64,000 nt of DNA. Source: Nymphaea colorata (Eukaryota > Streptophyta > Magnoliopsida > Nymphaeales > Nymphaeaceae). Below the pieces are notes generated by a model, which worked only from the letters and a program-made list of their open reading frames with translations, had not been told where the DNA came from and ran no database searches. The translations under genes and the position numbers were made by a program. Shown here piece after piece: positions 1-10,820 of this stretch; positions within the stretch are counted from its first letter, which is position 1; every line of letters begins with the position of its first letter. The stretch spans positions 22,132,370 to 22,196,369 of the forward strand of contig NC_045140.1 of the NCBI RefSeq assembly GCF_008831285.2, written 5' to 3'.

Positions 1-2744
1 GAGAGAATTACTGTGAGCAAAGACCATGGTGGAGAAGGCAAAGTAATAGACCAAGCCAAACTGCTTCAAGGGAGGTCCTCTGAACTCATCGTTGATTCGA
101 TGCTCTAAAATCCATACCACCAAACCAGTCCAGACAAAGAAAACTCCACTGACCACCCAAAGCTGGGCCGTCATTGGCTTCAAGAATATGAAAGGGTTCG
201 ACTTCCTTCCGGCTTTCATCCGCACAATCATGGACACACCAGTCTCCGTGTAGGGCAACGTGAAATCCACGTATTTGGTTCTGCTTGCCCTGATAGTCGT
301 ATCACCCACCACTGCGTCGAAATTCTGTATGCCAACATCTTAAATTAATTAATCCATGCAACCTCTCATGCATAGTCATCTCATGGATAGTCGTACATGA
401 TATAATACATAATTCAAGCATGAATACTCCAGGTAATATATAACCCTTACGATAGAGAATATAAATAGCAGCTTTTGAAACCATGTAACAGTAACCAACA
501 TAAAAGATCTTCTCTGGGCATATTTATAGGATGAGTGTTATATGTAACTTTTAAAAAATTGCGACAGTGATTTTTACATTCTTGCAGAATGTTATTTACA
601 CATTAAGGAGACATTTAATGAGGTGAAAAGGACAAGAAATGAAAGACGGTTTTATGCGTACGGTGGTTAAAATTTTTCAAGAAAATAAACCAGAGTTTTT
701 TAATTTGTGGAACAAAGAAGTTGACATGACTGTACAGATCTAATAAAAGGAAAGAAAAATCTCAGGAATTCCTTTTCAGTGTTCGATGCATGAATGTGCC
801 GTGGAGATAACTTATCAAACAAAGTATGCCTCGAAATTTTTTCTTGTTCATCGTTTCCAGTAATCTATAACGTTTTGGATCGCCACGAAAAATCCAAGTT
901 TATATGGTAAACTTTTGTAGGAAAAAAGAGTAGAAATATGATGAAACGACGGGGTACAGCCAGCAAGAACAGAAGGTAAATGGCCTCACCCCAAGAAAAA
1001 CTTGGTAGACAAGTTCATTGTAAGTTCCATTGGGCTTCCCTTCGGCGTCTTCAAAAGGGACGAACTTATGGGGCAGATAGTACGGCATGTTTTGCAACAC
1101 CATATTGAAAACGTCTATGCAATAACCCTCCACGGCCGTGCTGCCGTCCGTCGGGTTCCTCTGGATCTTCAGAAATTCGGTGAACGCAAGCTTTACCGGC
1201 ACTCCTATTATCAGTTTCTTCCCGCTGGTTGGAATTTCCCACCCTCTCGGCGTCGCCGTCGTACCACCAGGCCAGTTCACCGTCTTAAGACTGGAATCCT
1301 TCTGTCCGCCGTCCACCTTTCCGGTTCTTGAGAGTCCGGTCGCCTTCTTCCAGAACCCCACTCTTTTTTCTCCACGTCCGATCAGATTCAGTATCTCAAA
1401 GTCTTCGGTGGTTAACTGCCCGTTTCGGAGATCGAAATCACCACTCAAACCTTGCAATGGATTGCGTCGCATCTCGTGCAATATGCTTGGCCCGGTTGAG
1501 GAGACTCCCAAATTCCCGAACACTCCCGTCGAGTTGGAGCGGCCGTTTCCACGTTGGTGGTGCTTGATGTTCCCGGCTTCTGTTCTTTCTACTGCTGAAG
1601 CCAGGGCCCAGACGGTGTCATATGCCCACAAACAGAAGATGTCGGGATCCCATGGCGGTTCTTCAACGTGGGTGAGGTTGGACTTGGACCAGATTCTCTG
1701 CCGCCATCGCACCTTGAAATCGTCCAACTTTTCCGACTTGGGCACGAAGGTTGTCAAGCCTAACACCCCTTCCATGGAAGCAATTTCCGACGGGTTTAAC
1801 GAAACCAGCTGATTTCCAATCCCATTCGTGACGATCCAAACGTACCCATCGGTCAGCATCTCCAACTCACGCACCAGTTTGAAAAGTCGCCTCCCCAGAG
1901 GTGCCCATCCCATATGCACCACAAAGACTCGAGTCTGCATACCCTTCAGCCTGTAGAGCTCTTCCTTGATCTGATCCTCACTCTGGCTATTAGCAAGGAT
2001 GGATCTGCTGGGCACCTTGACGTTCATCTGCTGAAGCGCGTCCGTCAAGTAGGGGATCATTCCCCTCCCGAACTCGCTGCCTTCGTAAACGAGGACGACC
2101 TCTCCCCACCCGTAAGCTTTCACGATGTCCGCTATGGCGTCCACCTGGTTCGCATCGCTCTGCGCAGCTCGAAGGAAGTAGCCATCCTTGTCCAAAGACA
2201 AGGAGGGGCTCGTCGCCGTGAAGGAAATGACGGGAACCCGAGCCCTGTCTCCCAGTTTGGCCACGAATTCCGCTTCCCCGGAACTCCGCGGTCCGAGAAT
2301 TGCTTCCACCTCGACGTTCTCCAGAAGATCAGTGGCTGGAGAGAAACGGAAAAGGAGGAAATTGAAAAAGGATAATCACTGTTTAAGCATGCACATAGCA
2401 GGTAGGCGCATTTACCGCTAATCAAAAGGAAAAAATGACACGAAGACGAAGAGTCGGAGAAAGTTAGGGCGGATGTTATTACCAGCAGAAACCGCTCCAA
2501 CCATGTCACTGTTGTATGGGCGTCTTTGTAGGACGAGCCGCTTGGAGTGGCTGCTGCTGTTGGAGTAGAAATCCTCCATGGCCATGTCTACGCATAAGCC
2601 AATATTTCTGCCTCCCAACTTCTCGGAATCGAGAATGAGACCGACCTTCACATCTGTCGCCGATGGATTAACAGCCGACGAGGAGCAAAGGTGCGGCAGG
2701 GAGCTGGAGATCAGCACGAGGAGAAAACCCACTAGAAGTTGCAT
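1..2744 (-). CDS. GLR: Glutamate receptor-like channel, gene 1 of cluster (3' part outside window)
   Basis: Plant glutamate receptor-like protein, a ligand-gated non-selective cation/Ca2+ channel of plasma or endomembranes. Exons on the minus strand: 2483-2744, 990-2335, 12-324; exons 4 and 5 lie beyond the left edge. The ATG at 2744 starts a hydrophobic signal peptide (MQLLVGFLLVLISSS). Exon 2 carries the amino-terminal periplasmic-binding-like (ANF receptor) domain and the start of ligand-binding lobe S1. Exon 3 gives the rest of S1 with its conserved Arg (SRTKYVDF), M1 (LWVVSGVFFVWTGLVVWILEH) and the pore loop (YYFAFSTMVFAH). About 640 residues are visible and all phases are consistent with genes 2 and 3 (exon 3 is 313 nt in each). 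S1 and pore wording resembles the Arabidopsis GLR1/GLR2 group; that placement is inference. No internal stop is seen in the visible exons. Confidence 0.93.
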
Positions 2745-4716
2745 CTCCGTCCTCCTCCGGCGAGGCTGGAAACCCAATGTCGTGCGTTCTAGGAAGAACT
2801 CGTGGTGCCTTGGCTCCGAAGCAGGCAGCCCCATTAGAAATCTACTTGGAGGGCTCCAAGAGTCTTAGAGTCTTTGCAGAGACCCTTGACTACAGAAGTC
2901 CATACGTCCTTTACTTTTACTCCTCCTCCACGATCCTCTCTTTCCTACAAGTTCAGACAACTTGCAAAGAATCGAACCGAGTCTGAAAAATACGGCCGGT
3001 CAGAATTTGAGAGCCCGACGAAGTCCATTGCATAGAGTCTGAGCAAATAAAAAATTCGAGAAATTAGTGGCTTGATCACCGGAATCCGAGCCATTTGCCT
3101 CTCGATCAGCTTAATTGCATATTAATCAATACATTATGAATGAAATCATTTTTCTTAGCCGTTTACATGGAAGAAATTCCGAATCAGCTTGGTCGCCAAC
3201 AATTTTTTTTTTTTGCAGGATTTATTTTAACCATTTGATGAAAATGTTGTCCAACGCCTACGCTGGCGATCGTGAGTCATTTCAGATAAATTATAAAATG
3301 GACCTTCTTTTTAATTAAATTATAACCAACTGGTAATTTCTTAAATGAAAGGTTTCCGAATTTCCTTGTTCATGCGTCCGAAAAGTCTTATTTAAATAAA
3401 GAATGTGTGACACAAGGTAACGATAAATTTAAGTAAGTTGGCAACTACGAAAGACAATATAAGCATAAAATATGTAAGAAATTATAAGCTATAAACCGTG
3501 CAGCCATGAGAGCGAGCATGACTTTGTCATAGAAATCATAAACGGATGCAGATTTGTCATGAATTTATCATATATTGTTAATCACGTACTGTTCAATCAG
3601 AACTGGACTTAATCTTCAATTTTGATGCAGTAATATGAAGTTTTCAATCAGAACCCATTTTCTTGGATTCTGATTCTAATTGAATATCAGTAAAACAAAA
3701 GTATCTAGTTAGCATTGTCCAATAGTTAGGAAGTTGGACCTTCCGGGCAGGCAGTAGACTTTGGGTAACGTATAAGACCTGGATAGCTCCGAGGAGCATA
3801 GTTCAAACTCGCGGACTTGGGGCAAGTTACGTGGCGTGTCTGGTCTGATTCATGCTTGTCCCGTAAGATGGGTGCGTCTTGCATGCAAATTGAAGCAATA
3901 GAGATCTCACCACCTGGTATCGACGCAACTATGAATCTTGGGGGCACTAAATGGAGGAAAACTTCGGCTATCACCCAAGAAGTGGGATTAATCCCCTCGA
4001 TCACCCAAAGTACATGACCAGAATATACAATCGATTAATTACAGGGACTTCTTAATTCACTGGAAAGAAAAGCATAGTAGAAGTAGGTCTTATTAGTGAG
4101 TGAGAGGAGCATGCAGGGAAGGAACAAAGTTACTCCATTCGGTTCCAAGCATTTCTTGGTTACCAATGGAACGTTAGGAGAAGTGGGAAGCATTCAAAAG
4201 ACCACTTGTTTCCATTCAAACATTGAATTCAACGTTGAATGCTGGACTGGCTGAGAGTGGGTGGCCTGGGACCAACCGAGTTAACGTGCATCCCAAGTGC
4301 ACTGAATTCGCACTTGTACCATGTGCTTGGACTTTTCATCTCTTAGTATAAGCGTGTGTAAGGAGGCGAAGTTGGATCGAGTACCATCCAGCGAATTCGA
4401 AAATGGAAGATTAAAACTTATACTATCAATAGAGAAAGGGAAAAAATTTTATATCCAGTCAAGAGTTCGATCGAGACAATGACACGCTCAAATTCGATAT
4501 GAATGCATATTTGGTTGTCAATTCGATGATCCGAACCTGCGAATAACATGTCAATTTCAAGTCAGGTATCAAAAGCTACTCAAAGTCGATGTCATTAAGG
4601 GCTAGATGCCAAAGACTGCACGGATTTGAAGTTTCTTTTACATTAATGTCTTTCCTTTGATGAAAAATCAAGCTTACATCGCTTTCTTCTGGCTTTACGA
4701 GTAGCAACTAGTAAGC
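2745..4716. other. Intergenic, upstream of GLR gene 1
   Basis: Contains the presumed 5' flank and promoter of GLR gene 1. I see no convincing TATA box at the usual distance and no coding sequence with family resemblance. Short open frames near 3730-4020 on both strands overlap each other and look like chance or old repeat sequence. Confidence 0.4.

Positions 4717-4744
<28 letters not shown>
4717..4744. repeat. (AT)14 microsatellite
   Basis: Fourteen perfect AT dinucleotides just outside the left arm of the inverted repeat described next. Confidence 0.95.
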
Positions 4745-4749
<5 letters not shown>

Positions 4750-4789
4750 AAGACCAGTAGCATCATTCCATCTGTGAATAGCTCGCAAC

Positions 4790-5690
4790 TTGTTCCTTTT
4801 ATGATGGAAGGAAGAAGATTATAACGGGGTCCCACCTAAAAAGCGACCAATGACAGAAGTTAAGGTACCTAGAAAGGTAGAAAATGACCAACTGCTTGTT
4901 CAATGTCTGGGTCCGCAGACGTTTAGTTGATCGATGCAAACCCTCACTTCCCATGCGGGCCTACCCTGAACTCAACGTCACTCATGTAGCCTGGACTTAT
5001 AAGTTGGAGAGGTTCTTACGTTGTGAAATGCCTCAATATTCTTCTGTTTTTTCTCTGTAAATGGCATGTTTCCAAACCACAGGTTGCAACACATTTTGCT
5101 CCACTTCTTGTGGCTAATATCTAGAGCGAATGGCCCATCGATTTCATAAATCCTGGACCCTCAGAAATTTATACCTTTCATAAGAAACTATTCAAGTAGA
5201 TTCTTCTCATAGCAAATTCTATGATAAACTAGTTTCAGTAGCAGGTGTGTGAAAATGGTCTTCATATAAACTCCAGCCGTCACCATCTGTTACCTCTAGC
5301 TCCCTCCTTGTCGAAAAGCAAGCGAGAATGAACCATTTCACCAGACATCAAGAAATATTGTTTTTGAACGAGTCTGGCCAAGTTAATGCGCTGAATTTGG
5401 CGTACCTTGATCGGAATAGACTCAAGTCTTGCGTTTATTTATTTCTGGGACACAACACAACAGTCAGCCGGCTGGCGTACGAGTTGTGTCGACTATCCTT
5501 TGCCTTCTGGGCCACGAATGCTTGGTATAAATTTCACCAACAGTGGAACTAAGGTTCAAAATTTCAGGAAAGTACCACAGGGGAAACAAATATATAACTT
5601 TAATTAATCAAATCGTCCAAAGGCAATCCCTCCAGAAATGGTGGGACTGGAAGGGAAAGAGAAGGCAATTTATTTTCTCTTGTGCTTCTT
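4790..5690. repeat. Left arm of a large imperfect inverted repeat
   Basis: Read on the plus strand this arm matches the reverse complement of about 6640-7325. Shared blocks include the region around 4820-4950 (GATTATAACG, TCCCACCTAAAAAGCGA, GTCCGCAG.CGTTTAGTTGAT), around 5365-5600 (GAACGAGTCTGG, CAGTGGAACTAAG) and 5620-5680 (AGAAATGGTGGGACTGGAAG). The left arm has roughly 310 extra bases around 4968-5277. Origin unknown: a foldback element or a local inverted duplication are both possible. Confidence 0.75.
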
Positions 5691-5975
5691 ATTTCTTGTT
5701 TTTTTTTTTGTCTACGATATCTTCTCTCGCCATTGCAGGCGGGCTTCGTCTTTTTGTGCCAACTTTTATTTTTTAAAAAAATGAAAAAAATGTGATGTTT
5801 ACATCATACTTTATACTAAATTTCTCCATGTTATCAATACCACCTCGCACTGAAGTCTGCGCATCATTCGATATGTATAGTATCGGCCCAAAAAAATATA
5901 TAAAACGTTAATAGCGGATAGACATTCAAATGCCACCTTAGTTACATTTCACCAGGAGATATATAACTCAAATCG

Positions 5976-6247
5976 GCTGGGCCGTCATTGGCTTCAAAAA
6001 TCTGAAAGGGTTCGGCTTCCTTCCGGCTTTCGCGCGCACAACCATGGAGACACCAGTCTCCGTGTAAGGCAACGTGAAATCTACGTATTGGCTTCTGCTT
6101 GCCCCGACAGTTGTATCACCCACCACTGCGTCGTAATTCTACACGCCAACAGTTTAAATTAATTATACTATACTTACAGATCCATGCATGCTCTCATGCA
6201 TAGTCATACATGATATAATACATAAATTCAAGTATGAATACTCAGAG
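5976..6247 (-). pseudogene. Orphan GLR exon 3 / intron 2 fragment
   Basis: Close copy of 162-434 of GLR gene 1, covering the 5' part of exon 3 (exon begins at 6138, after an AG) and about 110 bp of preceding intron 2, including the same GTACATGATATAATACATAA stretch up to small differences. The copied exon part is still open in frame (VVGDTT, YVDFTLPYTETG) and stops at 5976 before M1. No other GLR exons are seen nearby, so it cannot encode a channel. It sits between the two arms of the inverted repeat 4790-5690 / 6640-7325. The intron match to gene 1 suggests gene 1 or a very close relative was the source. Confidence 0.85.
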
Positions 6248-6639
6248 CTAGCAGTTTAATATATTAATCATGTCTAGCTATTTTTTTGTAATTAAACTTG
6301 CTTCATGAAATGCCACCCGCTGGTGCACCCTTAAAAGGAGCTGAGGTTCAAACTATTTGTTCTGGAGTTTTTGACTTTGTGCAACATTCTGAAGAAACGA
6401 GAAGTTGACTTTCAGTTTCTCATGCAGCCAAACAGCCCTTTCGAAGAGTGTAATGGAAAGTAAATAACACCTTTTGAAACTATTGAGTGTCTAGTATTGA
6501 AATGTCTGACATTTAATACCGATCAGTTGTTTTGGTGGAACAAAAGTTATAGATTCCGAATAAAAAAAGCAAAAAAGGCTATTAAAAGCACATAAACTCC
6601 GATAAATTAATATAACGTGTAGGAAAAAAAATTGCCTAA

Positions 6640-7325
6640 TCTTCCCCTTCCAGTCCCACCATTTCTAGAGGGATTGGAAATATACTAGGAAGTCCTTTCC
6701 CTTCTTCCCTCTCCTTTCCATTCCTTTGCTTTCCTTTCTCTTGTGCCAAAATTTTTAACTCTATTTCCTTTTTCCTCTCATTTGATTAATAATCCAAACA
6801 TAAATTAGCCATCATTTCCTTTCCTTTCTCTCCCTCTATCCAAGCAGCACATAAAGTTTCGTATTTGTTTCCCAGTCGCACTTTCCTGAAATCTTGAATC
6901 TTAGTTCCACTGTCAGAGAAATATACACCGAGTATTCGTGGCCTGAAAGGGAATGGATAGCCAGCACCACTCGTACGCAGCTGGCTGACTGCTGTAGCCC
7001 ATAAATAAATAAAAGAAGTAAGCAAACGCAGGACTAGACTCTCTATTCCGATCAGAGCGTTGATTTGACCAGACTCGTTCAAAGAGAGTATTTTCTTTCG
7101 ATAAGGAGTGAGCTGGTGTGGTAACAGAATGTACAGGCCCCATGGCCAAGTCTTACAAGTGAGGGTTGCATCAATCAACTAAACGCCTGCGGACCCAGAG
7201 ATTGAACAAGCAGTCAGGTCATTTTTCTACCTTTCTAAGTATCTTTGCTTAACTTTTGCCGTTGATCGCTTTTTAGGTGGGAGCTCGTTATAATCGTCTT
7301 CCATCACAAAAGAAACATCATCCTT
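6640..7325. repeat. Right arm of the imperfect inverted repeat
   Basis: Reverse complement counterpart of 4790-5690. It begins about 115 bp downstream of the stop codon of GLR gene 2. It carries about 190 bp of TTTCC-rich sequence (roughly 6665-6860) that the left arm lacks. Open frames within it are out of step with those of the other arm, so coding is unlikely. Confidence 0.75.
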
Positions 7326-7439
7326 TGTAATAATAAATTTACATAATCGACAGCTTGAGATGCTCCGTTTTCGAGTAGTAGACATTCAACGATCAAAAGC
7401 ATCAAGAGAGTTCCCAGTTACTGTACAGCATCAGGTTCA

Positions 7440-10400
7440 TCATATATGAATCTCCACACTTCCGTTTTGATCTACCTCGAAATTGTCACTCGCAGACGTA
7501 TTTCCGAAAGCACGGGACGGCGTATCCTTCTCACCAAAGCGCTTGAAGATGGAGGCTGCACTCTGCCAACAGATCATCCGTTCTGTGATTGGGCCTGCGA
7601 AAGGAGACCGCGGTGTGCCACTGCTGAAACAGAAGCTGGTCAGGAAGAGGAGAAAAAGTACTCCAGTAGTGGCTGTCCCAGTTAAGAAAAAGAGACCCCG
7701 GAGGCGAGTGAGGGACAGGTTATTGGTGCCCACTTCAATGGCCACATCTATACAAGTCTGGTTCTCATACAGCCTCTCCTCAATCTCCAGCAAGCGATCT
7801 GCTTCCGTTACGTTCAGTATTGCACGTGAAACGGCGGCTACAAAAGGAGAACCTCTAGGGAAGACCTGAAAGATGCACGAAGCAGAGACAGTCACAGACG
7901 AAAGAGATCACAGAGAGAGGGAGAGATATCACAGAGAGAGAGAGAGAGAGAGGGAGAGGGGCTCACGAAGCCAAATCCTCCTGCTTTGTAGATAGGGCCA
8001 GCCATGGCGAAGCCACGGCAATACTTGGCAAGGAACAGCCTGATGTACGGGATCTCATCAAAAATGGCTCCAACACCACCCTTCTGGCTACCATTAACGA
8101 GTGCATCTGCGTATTCAGCTGGTGAAGTGTACAGCTTCAGTTGGGATTCGGGGACCTTCAGTTGGTTGATCAACATGTTGCGGACGAAGGATCCATTCTG
8201 GCAACCTATGCTCTCCCCATCTCTTAGGAGAGTATCAATGTCGGTGACGGTGGGCTGGAGCTGCTGAACTGTGAGCATGGAAGTCAGGCTGGCCATGTAG
8301 CTCTGCGTCAGGATCAAAACCACAAACACCCAAACGATCACCACAACCCGAGACAGGTTGCTTGCCAGCCTCTCCCCTACAGTGAGCAAGGGGAACAAAA
8401 CAATGCAAACTTTAAAACAGCGTATAAAAGCACAGTATGATCGATATATATGGAACTCATGGATGATAATATGGTACTTTAGATCAGTTCTGGCAACAAA
8501 ACAATGGATGCAGACGTGAACGAAGAGAAAGGCGTACTGTGGGCGAAGACCATGGTAGAGAAGGCAAAGTAGAAAATGATGCCCATCTGTGCTGAGGGAG
8601 GTCCCCTGAAGTCGGGGTTGATCCGGTGCTCCAGAATCCAAATCACGAAACCGGTCAGAACGAAGAAAGCCCCGGTTGTGAGCCACAGCTCCTTGGTCAA
8701 GGGTCTCAGAAATATCAAGGCGCTCATTTTCCTCTCCGCTTTGTTTGCCACGATCATGGTCACTCCGGTATCCGCGTACGGCATCGTGAAGTCCACGAGC
8801 TTGGCCCGCTCGGCTGTGATGGTCGTGTCGCCGACCACTGCATCGTAGTTCTGTAAAATAAACTAATCCAGCGTGTTATGCATGAATCCTTTTATCAATC
8901 ACTGCAAAGATACTCCTTCGATCAGAAACCAAACTCAGAACGCCAAAGTTTAATGATTTACGCAGGAATTAAGAACAACCTGAAGGTAAACCCCCTTGAC
9001 AAGATCGTCATACGTTGAGTTCGGCTTCCCGTCGATCGGAAAGGGAATGAAATCGTGATGTAGATAGTATGGCATAATCTCCAAAACCTTCTTGAATACC
9101 TCTATGCAATATCCCTCCACAGCAATCTCTTGGTTCCCGGTGTCCGTTTCCACCTTGAGCAACGCCTGGAATCCACTCTTCACGGGCACAGCTATTCTCA
9201 ATCTTGTTCCGTTAGCGGGTATGACCCAACCCTTTGGAACCGCCGGCCTATCGCCCGGCCAGACCACCGTCCTGAGGCCGACGTTGGCGCTGCACTTCCC
9301 TTTACTGCCGCTTTCCAGGCACTCTTTGCTTATCTTCTTCACCAGTCCAGTTTTCGAAGTCCAGAACCCCACGTGTTTCTCCCCTTTTCCCACGAGATTC
9401 GTTATCTCCATTACCTGGGAGACCAGCTGCCGCTTTTCCAGAACAAAATCACCACTCAGGCCCCTGAATCTGCTCCTTCCGAGCTCGATTGATATGCTTG
9501 AACCACTCGGGGACACTCCCATATTCGCGAACGGTTCGCCTGAAGCGGACGAGTTTCTTCTCCCATGGTGGTGGTGATGGTACCTGGTGTTCCCGGAGTA
9601 GCTTCTCTCTAGTGCAGAAGCGAGCGCCGATATGGTGTCGTAAGCCCACAGGCCAAACACGTCTGGGTGCGGAGGTATGTCATCCTTGGGATATCGACTT
9701 TGGAACTTTGATCGCCACTTGACCGTGAAATTCTTTAGTTTTGGGGTTTCGGGGACGTAAGTTTTCAGAACCAAGGCCCCTTCCATGGAAGCAAGAACTT
9801 CCGGCCGGTGGGAGAGTTCGTCCAAGAGATTTCCCATCCCGTTGGTCACGATCCAAACGTACCCTTCACTCAACATCCCCAACTCTCGCGCGCAGGTGAA
9901 GAGGCGACCCCCGAGATCCGGCGGCATGTGCACCACAAAAACCCGAGTCTGCATCAACATAAGGCGTTCGAGCTCTCCTCTGATGTGCTCATCGACAGAG
10001 TTGTTGGAGAGCACGGCCCTCGCCGGCACCCGGACGTCCACCATTTGAAGAGCGTCCGTCAAGTTGGGGATCACCCCCTTTCCGAACTCGCTGTCTTCGT
10101 AGATGGGGACGACCTCTCCCCACCCGTAAGCTTTCACGATGTCCGCTATGGCGCCCACTTGGTACAAGTCGTTCTGCGCAGTTCGAATGAAGTAGCGGTG
10201 TTTGGGAGACAGCGAGGGGCTGGTTGCGGTGAAGGAAATGACGGGGACGTGAGCCATGTCCCCCAAGTCGGCCACAAATTCCGCGTCACCGGAGGTCACA
10301 GGCCCGAGAGTCGCCTCCACCTCCACCTTCCTCAGAAGTTCAATGGCTACAGATTAACACAGGGAAATTAAACAAACCTCCAAACAAAGAACAGCTCCAA

Positions 10401-10736
10401 GAGCATACATCCCCATCACCATGGTAAGCAATTAGCCCAAGAGAAAAAAAATGAAATCATGTTAGACGTACCAGCGGAAGCTGCTTCAACAACGCCACGG
10501 CGGTAGTTGGTTTCCTGATGGAGGACTAAAATTTTGGAGTGGTTATGGTTGGAGTAGAAATCCTCGAGGGCCATGTCTATGCATGTGGAGCTGATCTTCC
10601 CATTCGGAGTGCTGAGATCGAGCATGAGCCCAACATTCACTCGCGTTGCAGATTGGTTAACAGCTTGGAAGCCACACACATGGCGCCAAAACAAGGCAGT
10701 CAAGAAGAATGAGAGATGGAAGGTGACCGCCTGCAT
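7440..10736 (-). CDS. GLR: Glutamate receptor-like channel, gene 2 (complete)
   Basis: Complete five-exon GLR: 10472-10736, 8980-10346, 8538-8850, 7967-8376, 7440-7865; phases agree and give 926 aa, normal for the family. The ATG at 10736 precedes a signal peptide (about residues 1-23). The amino-terminal ANF-receptor domain occupies most of residues 30-440. S1 ends in exon 3 with its conserved Arg (TITAERAKLVDF). M1 is about 599-619, the pore loop about 634-648 (FYFAFSTMVFAH), M3 about 659-680, S2 follows with the DEIPYIRLFLAKYC block, and M4 is about 841-865, with a short Ser-rich tail. The M3 gate motif reads SYMASLTSMLT where GLRs normally have SYTASL, so Met676 replaces Thr. Exon 3 ends in a split Arg codon (A|GG). 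Same orientation and structure as genes 1 and 3: a tandem array. Closest in wording to the GLR1/GLR2 group. Confidence 0.95.
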
Positions 10737-10808
10737 CTAGTATTTCCGCTCTCGGCACACGCAGTGATCCACTACCATCTCTCCAATATTTGTATATGTG
10801 TTTGTCTG

Positions 10809-10820
10809 TATATATAAATA
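10809..10820 (-). promoter_or_regulatory. Possible TATA box of GLR gene 2
   Basis: Minus-strand TATTTATATATA lies 73-84 nt upstream of the ATG at 10736, a usual spacing for a plant core promoter. The surrounding sequence is generally AT-rich, so this is only suggestive. Confidence 0.35.

Noticed and set aside
1138-1812. Long plus-strand open frame of 224 codons inside GLR gene 1
   Set aside because: Antisense shadow of exon 2; the minus-strand frame has clear family motifs and this one has none.
3726-4017. Overlapping open frames on both strands
   Set aside because: Mutual antisense frames without homology; probably old repeat sequence.
9808-10371. Plus-strand open frame of 187 codons
   Set aside because: Antisense to exon 2 of GLR gene 2, with similar shadows in the other copies.
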